From positions 558,001 through 622,000 of the forward strand of contig NZ_CP149817.1 of NCBI RefSeq assembly GCF_037935975.1: a stretch of DNA of 64,000 bases. The letters run 5' to 3'. The notes beneath the pieces were generated by a model that did no database searches, was not told where the DNA came from, and was given only the letters and a program-made list of their open reading frames with translations. Shown here piece by piece: positions 1 through 8,561 of the stretch. How positions within the stretch are numbered: the first letter of the stretch is position 1; each line of letters starts with the position of its first letter. A program made the position numbers and the translations under genes. The DNA comes from Teredinibacter turnerae (GTDB lineage: Bacteria > Pseudomonadota > Gammaproteobacteria > Pseudomonadales > Cellvibrionaceae).

Positions 1-2
1 TT

Positions 3-2903
3 ATGGCGTATGGATATTTCAGCGCCGGAAAACGATTCTTTTCATCCAAACGCTATCATCGACCCGATATTGAGTATGTCTCCCATAAATTAGGTTTTGC
101 TCTCGATATATTTGATCCTGCCGCATATCCCCAAAGAACCGCTCATTATCATCAAACGCTTATTTTAACACTTTGTGGTTTCAATATCTGGGGGCACGAC
201 ACAGAAAACTTCATCCATCAAGAAATCCGCTCTATGGTTCTCTCAAACCTAAAGCCTAATCTTATTTTTTGGCGATGTGTCGATTTGATGATCCGAGAAA
301 AAATTCAAATCCCAGGATATAACCGGATTGCCGACATGATCCTGAAAGCGTTACAAACGCGTAAGAATGATCTGTCAGCACTAATTCAAGCCTCTTTGAC
401 TCTTGAAAATCAAGCGCTTTTAGATAGCTTATTTAGTAAAGATGACGATACGGATCCAAATTCTGAGAAGTCACCATATAAGCTGACAACACTGAAAAAA
501 ATTTCACAATCCAGTAAACCTGCAAAAGTCAGCGAAAAATTGAATGATTTACTCTATTTGAAAAACCAATATTATCAGCTCCAGCCTGTGTTTTCAGCCT
601 TAAATCTGGATCATGAGGCAATCCGTTACTATGCCGGCAGTGTCATAAAGTCTAGAATTTTTCAAATTTCACGAAGAGAGGAGGAAGACCGCTATTTGCA
701 TGTTATCGCTTTTATCGCCCATCAATTTTTCTCATTGCAGGACAATCTGGTGGATGTGTTTTTAAGCACAGTTAAAAACTTTGAAAATGTAGCAAGCCGT
801 GAGCATAAAGAGCGAAGTTTTGAACGCCAGAAAGAACAGACACGCTCGGTGCAGATATTGCTGGATAAAATAGAAATCGATGTTTTTGGTGTTCTGGACG
901 GTATCCAGACAATATTAAATAACCAAGCTATCGATCCTGCCTTAAAAATCACTGAAATCACAAGGATTCTGAAAGTTGGTCATCCTCATATTCAGGGTGC
1001 AAAAAGTGAGCACTCCACCCTAAGGCAGGGTATTAAACAGCATGTTTCGGACGATCAATATTACGATATTCTAGAATCCCGTTCAATAAAACTGCAAAAG
1101 CGTAGTAGCGGCATCGTGAAAGTTTTGGAGTTCATGGCTGAGAACAGTGCTCAGCCTCTTATGGCTGCCATCAATCATTACAAAATGAAAGATGGTGCCG
1201 TGAACAAAACTGCACCGTCTGATTTTTTATCACTGGCGGAATATAGTGCCGTCTATCCTGAAAACGGCGCGTTCCGTACTTCTTTGTATAAAATCTTCTT
1301 GTTCCAGCATATTGCATCCGCCATAAAATCCGGCACATTGAATTTACTGCATTCCTATAAATACCAGTCTTTGGATAAGTATATGATCAGCAAAGACAGA
1401 TGGCAGACTGAGAAAGAGGCTTTGATACATCGAGCGGGAATGCAGGACTTTAGCACCCCCCATGAAGTGCTTGAAATATTGGATAAAGCTCTGCACCAGC
1501 AATATCAAACAACAAATGCAAATATCACCACAGGACGTAACTTATTCATAAAAATTAGCAAGCAAAAAGTCTACAACATTACTACCCCCAAGCAAGAGGA
1601 GATCGAGTCTGATCCGCTAAAACCTTTCTTCCCGGAACAAAATTATGTTCCACTCACGGAAATCCTTTCAACCGTCAATCATCACAGTGGTTTTTTACGA
1701 GAATTTCAGCATTGGCAAAACCGCTATACCAAAAACAGCACTTCAGACAAATCGCTTTATGCTGGAATTATGGGACTGGGCTGTTCCATCGGCACACGTA
1801 AAATGGCTAAAATATCCCCGAACATCAAAGAAAATGCTCTACAGCATACCGTCAACTGGTATTTCTCACTAGAAAACGTACAGGCCGCCAATAATGCCGT
1901 TATCAAACTTATGGATCAGATGGAACTGCCTAATATCTACCGCAAAAGCCAAGACACCTTGCATACGGCCAGTGACGGGCAGAAATTTGAAGTTCGCTCG
2001 GAATCCCTGAACGCCAATTATTCCTTCAAATATTTTGGTAAAGGTCAAGGCGCGAGTGCCTATACCTTCATTGATGAGCGCAATCTGCTTTGGCATTCGC
2101 TTGTGTTTAGTGCCTCTGAGCGAGAAAGCGCCTATGTTGTTGACGGTCTCATGCGTAATGATGTCATCAAAAGTGATATTCATTCTACTGATACTCACGG
2201 CTACAGCGAAGCCATCTTTGCTACTACGCATATGCTTGGATTTTCCTATGCTCCTCGGATCAAAAACCTGAAGAAACAAAGCCTCTATATCTTCAAGTCC
2301 GGGCAACATGCTGACAAGAGTAACTGGCTTATCAAGCCAGACAACTACGTAAACGCCGATCTTATTATCCAGAATTGGGATGATATTTTAAGATTGATCG
2401 CCACGATCAAACTGAAGGAAACAAGCGCTTCTGATATATTCAGCCGTCTCAATTCCTATTCGAGACAGAACGTTTTATATAAAGCCCTAAAAGCTTTTGG
2501 GCAGATCATAAAATCTTTGTTCATTCTGCGGTATTTGGATGATGTGCAGCTCCGTCAGGACATTGAAAAACAACTCAATAAAGTTGAGCTTTCAAATAGA
2601 TTTACACGGGCTATTGCTGTCGGCAATCCCCGGGAATTTATTCATGCCGAGAAAGAAGAACAGGAAATTGCCGAAAGCTGCAACCGGCTCATCAAAAACT
2701 CAATTATCTGCTGGAATTATTTATATCTGTCACAAAAACTATCCATAACAGAAAATGACAACAATAGGCAGATTTTATTGAAGGCAATTTCAACGCATTC
2801 GCCCATGTCATGGGCGCATATCAACCTGCTTGGTGAATATGATTTCTCGGATGAGAAGCTCAAAGATTCGTTCGGTATCAAACCGCCGAGAATGGCAGCA
2901 TAG
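3..2903 (+). CDS. tnpA: Tn3-family transposase TnpA, probably 5'-truncated by window edge
   Basis: This is the cointegrate-forming DDE transposase of a Tn3-family transposon. The N-terminal half (residues about 25-160) matches the DUF4158-type DNA-binding region of TnpA. The C-terminal half holds the Tn3 DDE core: an SDGQKF segment (first Asp), HSTDTHGYSEA (second Asp) and REFIHAEKEEQE (Glu) near residues 880-890, ending about 75 residues before the stop. The first visible ATG is at base 3, and the usual N-terminal 30-40 residues of Tn3 transposases are not present, so the real start is probably left of the window. The 966 residues seen are otherwise uninterrupted. No resolvase gene or Tn3 terminal repeat was recognised downstream. 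Family call is confident; whether the transposon is complete cannot be judged here. Confidence 0.93.
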   Translation: MAYGYFSAGKRFFSSKRYHRPDIEYVSHKLGFALDIFDPAAYPQRTAHYHQTLILTLCGFNIWGHDTENFIHQEIRSMVLSNLKPNLIFWRCVDLMIREKIQIPGYNRIADMILKALQTRKNDLSALIQASLTLENQALLDSLFSKDDDTDPNSEKSPYKLTTLKKISQSSKPAKVSEKLNDLLYLKNQYYQLQPVFSALNLDHEAIRYYAGSVIKSRIFQISRREEEDRYLHVIAFIAHQFFSLQDNLVDVFLSTVKNFENVASREHKERSFERQKEQTRSVQILLDKIEIDVFGVLDGIQTILNNQAIDPALKITEITRILKVGHPHIQGAKSEHSTLRQGIKQHVSDDQYYDILESRSIKLQKRSSGIVKVLEFMAENSAQPLMAAINHYKMKDGAVNKTAPSDFLSLAEYSAVYPENGAFRTSLYKIFLFQHIASAIKSGTLNLLHSYKYQSLDKYMISKDRWQTEKEALIHRAGMQDFSTPHEVLEILDKALHQQYQTTNANITTGRNLFIKISKQKVYNITTPKQEEIESDPLKPFFPEQNYVPLTEILSTVNHHSGFLREFQHWQNRYTKNSTSDKSLYAGIMGLGCSIGTRKMAKISPNIKENALQHTVNWYFSLENVQAANNAVIKLMDQMELPNIYRKSQDTLHTASDGQKFEVRSESLNANYSFKYFGKGQGASAYTFIDERNLLWHSLVFSASERESAYVVDGLMRNDVIKSDIHSTDTHGYSEAIFATTHMLGFSYAPRIKNLKKQSLYIFKSGQHADKSNWLIKPDNYVNADLIIQNWDDILRLIATIKLKETSASDIFSRLNSYSRQNVLYKALKAFGQIIKSLFILRYLDDVQLRQDIEKQLNKVELSNRFTRAIAVGNPREFIHAEKEEQEIAESCNRLIKNSIICWNYLYLSQKLSITENDNNRQILLKAISTHSPMSWAHINLLGEYDFSDEKLKDSFGIKPPRMAA

Positions 2904-2939
2904 AAAAATTCCTATTGCTGATTTTGTACCTTTGTGCGT

Positions 2940-3119
2940 TTAGACCCATTGTTCTGCTTCATCATCCCCAATCGTCCGGCATAGTACGCCGTTCCATACG
3001 TAATATCGAACGATCCGCGAAAGGTCGAAGGTTATTTCTCCGCGTTCAACAGCCTTGAAAACTTTCTGTTCCGCTGCTTTGGTTCTAGCAACGAACTCAT
3101 CCAGCGTGGTTAAGCTCAT
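2940..3119 (-). CDS. Small hypothetical protein (59 aa)
   Basis: An ATG-started frame of 59 codons lies on the minus strand just downstream of the Tn3 transposase. It reads MSLTTLDEFVARTKAAEQ at its start and ends DDEAEQWV. The composition (amphipathic helix, then a Tyr-Tyr/Trp patch) looks protein-like and the frame has no interruption, but no clear Shine-Dalgarno sequence precedes it. The product is not recognised. It could be a small passenger or accessory gene of the Tn3 element, or a chance frame. Confidence 0.35.
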   Translation of the reverse strand: MSLTTLDEFVARTKAAEQKVFKAVERGEITFDLSRIVRYYVWNGVLCRTIGDDEAEQWV

Positions 3120-3298
3120 AAATGTAATAGGTTGGAGTAGGTGGATAGGCTAGCAAGTTTAGCAATGAATGGGCTGGAGGTGGTAGGGCGTAAAAACTCT
3201 CTCAGGAGGTCGCTGAGAGGTTTTAGGGTTGTGATTACTGTAGCGTTCTAAGACTATTCCGCCACTCAGTAAGCAGCTATGCCGGACTGTGGACATAA

Positions 3299-3865
3299 TT
3301 AGTGTTGTGCGATCTCGGTAAAGATTAACCCGTTAAGGTCATGCTGTGTGATAGCACGATAGAAAGCTTCATTGCAGTAAAGCGATACCCCGCCATCTAT
3401 ATCGAGAGTGAAGAGGGGCGGGCTGTCAGTAGTGGCCGATTGCTTGAGTACGAGTCGGGTAATGTCCTCGACCGTGCCGTCATCATAATAGCTGGCGGTA
3501 GTGTGCTCATGATCTACCACGTGATTGCCGAGCCGCTTTATGGGATTGATAAAGCGGTAACGGGCTGCATCCCCTTCCAGCGGATAATCCTCCACCCGAT
3601 CGGGGGTGAGCAGGGGGGTAAGTTTGGTAAGCGCGTCCTGCGAGACTATCAGATCATTGGTAGACCATTGGGTGATGTCGGGCAGCTGCTCACCCCCGTC
3701 ATCGGAGGGGATAAATGCCGTGCTTGGGGCGACCCAGTTAAAGGGCAGGGGCGTACCCAGCGCATCAATGTTGAAATCTTCCATCTTCTCAAGTAGGTCG
3801 AGATCATCCAGTGTGCACATCATGTAATGATCGAGATCGGCACTGATGCGATAAATCCTGCTCAC
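3299..3865 (-). CDS. Imm11/DUF1629-like immunity protein
   Basis: A 188-residue acidic soluble protein starting MSRIYRISADLDHYMM. Its layout (N-terminal YRISAD segment, a long middle with LPDITQWSTNDLIVS, C-terminal LYCNEAFYRAI) resembles the Imm11 (DUF1629)/Imm43-type immunity proteins of polymorphic toxin systems. The start codon overlaps the stop of the upstream AHH nuclease gene by 4 bases (ATGA), the normal coupling of toxin and immunity. The expected role is binding and neutralising that nuclease in the cytoplasm. A second copy with high sequence similarity lies at 28236-28802, again beside an AHH gene. The immunity family assignment is from memory of the family's look, so the exact name is less sure than the toxin-partner role. 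Confidence 0.7.
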   Translation of the reverse strand: MSRIYRISADLDHYMMCTLDDLDLLEKMEDFNIDALGTPLPFNWVAPSTAFIPSDDGGEQLPDITQWSTNDLIVSQDALTKLTPLLTPDRVEDYPLEGDAARYRFINPIKRLGNHVVDHEHTTASYYDDGTVEDITRLVLKQSATTDSPPLFTLDIDGGVSLYCNEAFYRAITQHDLNGLIFTEIAQH

Positions 3866-4659
3866 CGGATACCCCCTATTTTGACACCGAGATCGGCTTT
3901 GCCCTTATCGGTCAGTAATGCTATCACGTCAGGTTCACGCTTGGCGTTGTGCATTTTCTGTTGCATGCGGCGTAGCGCATTGAGCAAGCCGGTTTTACCG
4001 TTTGCCATTCGTAGGTTCCGCCCGACCCACGCCGCATATTTGTTGGTATGGATATAGGCATGCCCCACGGCATGGGGTAATACCGTACCCTTGGCATCGC
4101 CGTGTTTCTTGGGTAGCCAGCAGCCATTAATCGGATCGTTAATGCCCATATAGGCAAACAGCTTTAACCGTGCTGACGCATGGGAAGCATGCCGCGAGCA
4201 TACAATATGGTGGGCTTCCCAATTTGCCCCGTGGCGGGCTTGGCCAGCTGCACGTAAATGATTACCGAGCTTCGCGGAGTTACCTGCCTTGCGCGCTTCC
4301 TTGGCCTTATCGATGGGTTTGCTTTTGCTGTGAAGGGTGCGGTACTCATTAAGCTGGAGCTGCATGTTACTGAGCGCATCAAGCTTGGCGCATTCGCTGA
4401 ACAGAAATGCCCGCTCCTTCTCTGCCAGCTGGTCGGGCTGGTCTTTGAGCTGGCTGCGCATGGTAACCAGTTGTTGTTTGGATTGTTCCAGTATGGCGTC
4501 GAGAAGGGTCTGTTCTAACGGATCGGTGGTGAGCGGTAGTGGCTCCATGCCAGTTTCCTGTGCGTCGGTGTAGGTTAGGGGGAGCATTATCGCAGGAATG
4601 GTATGACCTGCCCGTGACAGGTTTAAAGCTTTGGTGAGGGGTATGCCCGCTCCCGGCAT
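3862..4659 (-). CDS. AHH-family HNH-like nuclease toxin
   Basis: The C-terminal half carries an AHH nuclease domain (WEAHHIVCSRHAS, then NGCWLPKKH and HTNKYAAWV), a member of the HNH/Endo VII-like fold common as the toxin tip of polymorphic toxins. The N-terminal half is helical and has no recognisable secretion or trafficking domain. A longer frame starting at TTG (4680) exists, but the ATG at 4659 (MPGAGIPLTKAL) follows an AGGGA and is preferred, giving 265 residues. The gene overlaps the downstream immunity gene by 4 bases. The predicted action is DNA or RNA cleavage in a rival cell, or in the producer if unprotected. Because no delivery domain is visible, it may be a displaced toxin cassette. 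The related copy at 28799-29600 is disrupted. Confidence 0.75.
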   Translation of the reverse strand: MPGAGIPLTKALNLSRAGHTIPAIMLPLTYTDAQETGMEPLPLTTDPLEQTLLDAILEQSKQQLVTMRSQLKDQPDQLAEKERAFLFSECAKLDALSNMQLQLNEYRTLHSKSKPIDKAKEARKAGNSAKLGNHLRAAGQARHGANWEAHHIVCSRHASHASARLKLFAYMGINDPINGCWLPKKHGDAKGTVLPHAVGHAYIHTNKYAAWVGRNLRMANGKTGLLNALRRMQQKMHNAKREPDVIALLTDKGKADLGVKIGGIR

Positions 4660-4958
4660 CGCTGCAACATTCCCTGACAAGTCCTATGTCGGTGGGAGCG
4701 GGCAGGGGGCATTATCCCGTAGCAGCCTCCCAGCGGGATAGACGAGATATGCCCGCTAGTCTGTGCGAGATTGACGGGTTCGGTGCCGACTTGCTCCCCC
4801 GCTAGGTGAGGGGGTAGACTGGTGTCCTTCCGGCGGCTTTTAGCCGGATTGCCACGTCATGCGAACAGATTACGAATGATGGTGGCTAAGTCATTGATTT
4901 CATTCGGGTGTTGGACGCCGCCTCTGGGCACCACATAAAAAAACCCCGCTCATTTGAG
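4660..4958. other. Non-coding flank left of the transposon
   Basis: About 300 bases upstream of the AHH toxin gene, with no supported gene. They must contain the promoter of the toxin/immunity pair. Short hairpins (for example around GCTCCCCCGCTAGGTGAGGG and the CCGGCGG/CCGGATT area) are visible, and the segment ends in the left half of the hairpin into which the Tn7-like element inserted. Confidence 0.5.
4933..4958. other. Left half of the transposon target hairpin, with TGAG duplication
   Basis: Bases 4933-4952 (ACATAAAAAAACCCCGCTCA) are the exact reverse complement of 24734-24753 on the other side of the transposon. Joining the two flanks and counting TGAG once (4955-4958 = 24734-24737) rebuilds a perfect 20-bp-arm hairpin with a TT centre. 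The same core, CCCCGCTCA-TT-TGAGCGGGG with flanking A and T runs, is intact at about 25015-25045. This is a typical bidirectional rho-independent terminator shape. Confidence 0.85.
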
Positions 4959-5033
4959 TGTGGATTCACCCATAATATGGCGCAATTGCCAAATTATGGT
5001 AAAAAACATCCACTGCCAAAAATTGGTAAAACG
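4959..5033. repeat. Left transposon end with putative TnsB sites
   Basis: After the 16-base terminus come ATGGCGCAATTGCC, GCCAAATTATGGT and GCCAAAAATTGGT, three related blocks about 20 bases apart. The first block resembles an inner block of the right end (CACCCATAAATTGGCGCAAA on its reverse strand). Arrays of this kind are the transposase-binding sites in Tn7-like ends. Site borders are judged by eye. Confidence 0.75.
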
Positions 5034-5048
5034 AGCTTTTACAAGTTG

Positions 5049-5082
5049 AAAAGCCCAGCAATATAGAGTTGCTGGGCTTTTT
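5049..5082. terminator. Bidirectional rho-independent terminator
   Basis: A stem of AAAAGCCCAGCAA and TTGCTGGGCTTTT with a 7-base loop, flanked by A and T runs so that it could work in both directions. It lies just inside the left transposon end, about 340 bases beyond the stop of gajB. It would insulate the element's cargo from flanking transcription. Confidence 0.8.
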
Positions 5083-5100
5083 ATTGCTCGAACTTATAGT

Positions 5101-5147
5101 ATCTGCCAGTATCTGCCAGTATCTGCCAGTATCTGCCAGTATCTGCC
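5101..5147. repeat. 10-bp tandem repeat (4.7 copies)
   Basis: ATCTGCCAGT is repeated four times exactly, followed by a partial copy. On the minus strand an open frame of 72 codons (5094-5312) would read through it as RYWQILADTG units. Because 10 is not a multiple of 3, a 30-base super-period is needed to keep the frame. That frame has no recognised product and is not annotated as a gene. Confidence 0.85.
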
Positions 5148-5424
5148 CACTTGATTAAGAGCCATGTCTTCGGTCACCTTGCGCGTAAATCGCAAATCAC
5201 GCCCATATTCATTGGCAAGGGTGCGTAGCACCGTAGGCTTACCCTTGCGAATCAAGGTGGGTGAAATAGATTTATTTCCGTGCAAGGGAGGTGAATACAT
5301 GGATGGCAGCAAACGGACATAAGCTGCTTAAGTTCAAAATATCTTACAAATGTAAGGCTTAACCCAAATCCCGTACTAATTCCGTTGTTACGATTTTCGG
5401 CATATCAGTAGGAACTGGCAAACC

Positions 5425-7395
5425 TTATGTGAGGTCATTAATTGACCAGCCTCTTTGGCTAAGGGTGACTAACTCCTTGTCGCTGAAAGAATCTTTTCTC
5501 ATTGCAAGGCAGAGCATATGTGAAGGTCTTGTCATAGCTACGTAATGCAGCTTTAACCGATCTAGCAACGCTGAATCTTCAGAGCAGTTGTCGGTATTCG
5601 CTTTTGGGCGCTTGCCGAGAAGCCAGGGTTTGAGTTTTTTTAAGTGGTGAGTTCTGTGGAATGATTCAAGTACTAAAGTACTGGTATGTGTTTCCCCTTT
5701 CACCCCGTGTATTGACGAGAGCCTGACAGATACCTCGGGGTTATCCTCAGGGAATTGAAATGTATTGTCCTGTTCTGAGAGGGCGCAACTTGAATAGGAT
5801 TTGTTTTCTAGAGCGTTATCCCATTCTAAGAAATCAGATGTTCTAGGCTCGGGCAGTTGCTTGTTGGTAATGTTAGCTGCAATAAGTCTTATGCCTGGTG
5901 TGATTAGTTCGTCCCATTCAAGTTTTGAGTAGACGCATTTATTCTCAATCAAGAGGTTTGTAAGCTCAAAGTATAGCTCTTCAATTTTGTCTTCTTGAAT
6001 AAGACTGATGAGTGCTTTATGAGGGCTCTTTCGCCCATGCAGAGCTAAGTCAGCATCACAGCTCTCAATTATATGGAAGATGGCTGACGAGAAGCTGTTT
6101 ACAATTGGTTGAGTGGTATTTGATTGAAATACCTTTTGCCTTGCTGTGTCAAAATGCTGAGCTAGAGATTTTTGAACTGTTGAGGTATTTCCTTTCTTCG
6201 GGTCGTAGGCTTCGTAGTAGTGCCCCATAAACCGTGGAAGATTATCGTCTTTATCTGCCTTGTGAACACCAGAAATTGCAGTGAAAACACCTGTTTGTAG
6301 AGTTTCTTTTGAAAAGGTTTTGATTATGTGTTTTGCATACGCGGGTAGGACATCTTTAATAGAGTTGTCATCGAAAAGGAAAAGTATATTTTCTTTGCTT
6401 TCTTCATTAGAGCTATTTGTACTTGGTCCTTTTCCTTTCAGCCCTTGAGGTCTCACGGCAAAAGGGTTGGACGCGTTGGCGATGTTCTCTCCGAACCTAA
6501 AACTGTTGGGCAAATCAATGATTGTGCCGCTCGGGAATTTATCAGTGGATGCTCCATCAGCTCCAGACCTCCCGTAAATTGCCTGATTTGAGTCGCCAAA
6601 CCGTTGTCTAATTACCGAGGGATTATTTTTCATGAACAGTTTATAAAGAATCTTGGATTGATGCTCGCTATTGTCCTGTACCTCATCGATAAATATTACG
6701 GGGAACTTATCTCTAATTGTCTGAATTACTTCAGGGTGGTGCGTAATTAGATCTTCAGCCCAGACAAACATTTCGTCATGGCAATAATATCCAGCTTCTG
6801 ATGATTCCCTGCATGCCTGAATAATTCTGGCGGATGTATCAGTGTGGCTAGGCTCTGAGTTTCCAGTGAAATCAGGCTTTGTATAGGTCAAATATGGTTT
6901 GGCGTGCTGTCGCTCTAAATACGACCGTGTATTGAAGGGCAACCTAGCCCACCGATCTTTTTGAGCTATATCGTTATCTATAAATTTGATCTTCTTACGC
7001 TGGGATCGCAACCAAGGTATGGCCAAAAACTCATTAATAAATGAGTGAATGGTACCTACAAAATGGGGTGGTTTTAAAATCGACTGCCCTACTGATGTAG
7101 CTGACAATCGGTTTCCTATTTCATCTCTGGCTGCATTTGTGTGCGAAAGGATGCACATACCCTCATTGGGTAGTTCCCAATTTTTCGCGAGAATTGCTAG
7201 CTTAGCCACGAGCAGTGTTGTTTTTCCACTGCCTGGGCAAGCCTCAATATCGATAGTTTTTTCAGCCTTTAAAACATCTATTCTTGGAGATTCTTGATCA
7301 TCTTTGAAGGCGTCTCTGGGTAGCCCCATAGTGGAACAAACCCATTCGATATCACAGTCCTTTATCTTGAACAAACTCCGCTCATTGCTATTCAC
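5425..7395 (-). CDS. gajB: UvrD/PcrA-like superfamily 1 helicase, Gabija GajB-like
   Basis: An SF1 helicase of 656 residues with, in order, Walker A ACPGSGKTTLL, motif Ia SHTNAARDEIGNRL, GTIHSF, Walker B FIDEVQDNSE, motif III RFGDSNQAIYG, motif IV NSFRFG, motif V SSIHGVKGET and motif VI HYVAMTRP. It is the partner of the OLD-family nuclease gajA upstream; in Gabija the two form a defence complex acting on phage DNA. The longest frame starts at 7431, but its first 12 codons lie partly in the IS5 insertion. The native start is the GTG at 7395 (NSNERSLF follows), preceded by TTAGGAGA, which the 4-bp target duplication of the IS has regenerated. The gene is therefore intact but cut off from the gajA promoter, and its expression now depends on the IS or an internal promoter. 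Confidence 0.88.
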   Translation of the reverse strand: MNSNERSLFKIKDCDIEWVCSTMGLPRDAFKDDQESPRIDVLKAEKTIDIEACPGSGKTTLLVAKLAILAKNWELPNEGMCILSHTNAARDEIGNRLSATSVGQSILKPPHFVGTIHSFINEFLAIPWLRSQRKKIKFIDNDIAQKDRWARLPFNTRSYLERQHAKPYLTYTKPDFTGNSEPSHTDTSARIIQACRESSEAGYYCHDEMFVWAEDLITHHPEVIQTIRDKFPVIFIDEVQDNSEHQSKILYKLFMKNNPSVIRQRFGDSNQAIYGRSGADGASTDKFPSGTIIDLPNSFRFGENIANASNPFAVRPQGLKGKGPSTNSSNEESKENILFLFDDNSIKDVLPAYAKHIIKTFSKETLQTGVFTAISGVHKADKDDNLPRFMGHYYEAYDPKKGNTSTVQKSLAQHFDTARQKVFQSNTTQPIVNSFSSAIFHIIESCDADLALHGRKSPHKALISLIQEDKIEELYFELTNLLIENKCVYSKLEWDELITPGIRLIAANITNKQLPEPRTSDFLEWDNALENKSYSSCALSEQDNTFQFPEDNPEVSVRLSSIHGVKGETHTSTLVLESFHRTHHLKKLKPWLLGKRPKANTDNCSEDSALLDRLKLHYVAMTRPSHMLCLAMRKDSFSDKELVTLSQRGWSINDLT

Positions 7396-7508
7396 AGGAA
7401 ATCTCCTAAGGAACCTCTGAATTTTATGCAAATTTTATAGATTTAATTAAATTTTCAGTATTTTTCCCCCAATAAGAAAAAAATCGCAGCATATCCTCGG
7501 TAATTTAC

Positions 7509-7538
7509 CCTAAATTCAGGCCAAAACCTGAATTTAGG
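7509..7538. terminator. Hairpin downstream of the IS5 transposase
   Basis: A perfect 12-bp stem, CCTAAATTCAGG and CCTGAATTTAGG, with a 6-base loop lies 13 bases past the transposase stop. It lacks a long T run, so it may be a weak terminator or mRNA-protecting hairpin. If it stops transcription leaving the transposase gene it would also reduce read-through into gajB. Confidence 0.5.
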
Positions 7539-7550
7539 ACGCACTGTCCC

Positions 7551-8492
7551 TCAGGACAGCAAATACCGTTTGCATGTAACAAGGTTTGCGAACCCCGCCA
7601 ACAAATACAAACGCTCCGTATTTTTCGTCAATCCGCGATAGCGGGTTTTACTGTAACCAAACTGCTGTTTAATAATGCGAAACGGATGTTCCACTTTCGC
7701 GCGTACACTCGCCTTGATTTTTTCAATCTGTGCCGCTGCGCCGCTTAAGGTCTTTCGTTTTCCGGGGCGGTAGCCAACAAACCAGTTTATATCCAGGTCT
7801 TGTGCCTCGTCCCGTTTTTCAATCCCGAGGTAACCCGCATCACCCCACATACGATTTTCGTAACCATGCAGTAATTGTCTGCCTAAATTTATATCGTGAA
7901 CATTGGCCGGGGTGGTAGCCATGCTATGGATTACACCAAACGCATCGTCTACGCCAATGTGCATTTTCATTCCAAAATGCCATTCATTCCCCTTTTTGGT
8001 TTGGTGCATCTCGGGATCGCGCTGGCCGGATTCGTTTTTTGTCGACGTCGGTGCGCTGATAATAGTGGCATCAACAATCGTTCCTTCCTTAAAGGAAAGG
8101 CCTTGTTTGGCAAGGTGTTTGTTTATTTTGGAAAACAGTTTCTTCCCGAGGTTATGTCTTTCGAGCAAGTGACGGAAGTTTAAAATCGTTGTTTCGTCCG
8201 GAACAGTATCAATACTGATTCCGGCAAAGCGTCTCATGGATTCAACTTCGTACAGGGTGTCCTCCATCGCAGGGTCGCTGAGATTATAAAACAGTTGCAT
8301 GCAGTGAATCCGAAGCATGCTTGAAAGCGGGAACGGCTTGCGACCCCGCAGTGATTTTGAGTAGTAGCGGGCTATCGGCCTTTCGAGCTCATTCCAGGGG
8401 AGGAGTTTATCCATCTCAAGAAGGAATTTTTCCCTGCGGGTTTGTTTGCGTTTTGCCTGGCCTTCGGCATCTGAAAAGCTTAACTGGGACAT
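7551..8492 (-). CDS. IS5-family transposase
   Basis: A 313-residue DDE transposase of the IS5 group. The catalytic residues are visible in VDATIIS (first Asp), WGDAGYLG (second Asp) and KVEHPFRIIKQQFG (Glu, with the K/R that follows in IS4/IS5 families). The N-terminal DUF772 region carries SSMLRIHCMQLFYNLSDPAMED. The length is normal and the frame unbroken, so the copy may be active. It is co-directional with the interrupted gajA-gajB operon. Confidence 0.95.
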   Translation of the reverse strand: MSQLSFSDAEGQAKRKQTRREKFLLEMDKLLPWNELERPIARYYSKSLRGRKPFPLSSMLRIHCMQLFYNLSDPAMEDTLYEVESMRRFAGISIDTVPDETTILNFRHLLERHNLGKKLFSKINKHLAKQGLSFKEGTIVDATIISAPTSTKNESGQRDPEMHQTKKGNEWHFGMKMHIGVDDAFGVIHSMATTPANVHDINLGRQLLHGYENRMWGDAGYLGIEKRDEAQDLDINWFVGYRPGKRKTLSGAAAQIEKIKASVRAKVEHPFRIIKQQFGYSKTRYRGLTKNTERLYLLAGFANLVTCKRYLLS

Positions 8493-8561
8493 AATGTTTG
8501 CTCCGACTTGAGATGACCCGTATTATCGCAGATATTCGGTATTTTTCAGAGGTTTCCTAAT

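Larger units (their letters stand above)
7410..8556 (-). mobile_element. IS5-family insertion sequence (1147 bp)
   Basis: Terminal inverted repeats GGAACCTCTGAA (7410-7421) and GAAACCTCTGAA (reverse complement of 8545-8556) differ at one base, and CTAA is duplicated on both sides (7406-7409 and 8557-8560), matching the YTAR-type targets of IS5. The element holds one transposase gene (7551-8492). It sits exactly between the stop of gajA and the ribosome-binding site of gajB. Confidence 0.93.

Noticed and set aside
3198-3222. Hairpin CTCTCAG/CTGAGAG as a Tn3 terminal repeat or terminator
   Set aside because: No T run, and no match to the usual GGGG...TAAG form of Tn3 ends.
5094-5312. Minus-strand 72-codon frame with RYWQILADTG units
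   Set aside because: Half of it is the 10-bp tandem repeat read through; no family, no convincing ribosome-binding site.
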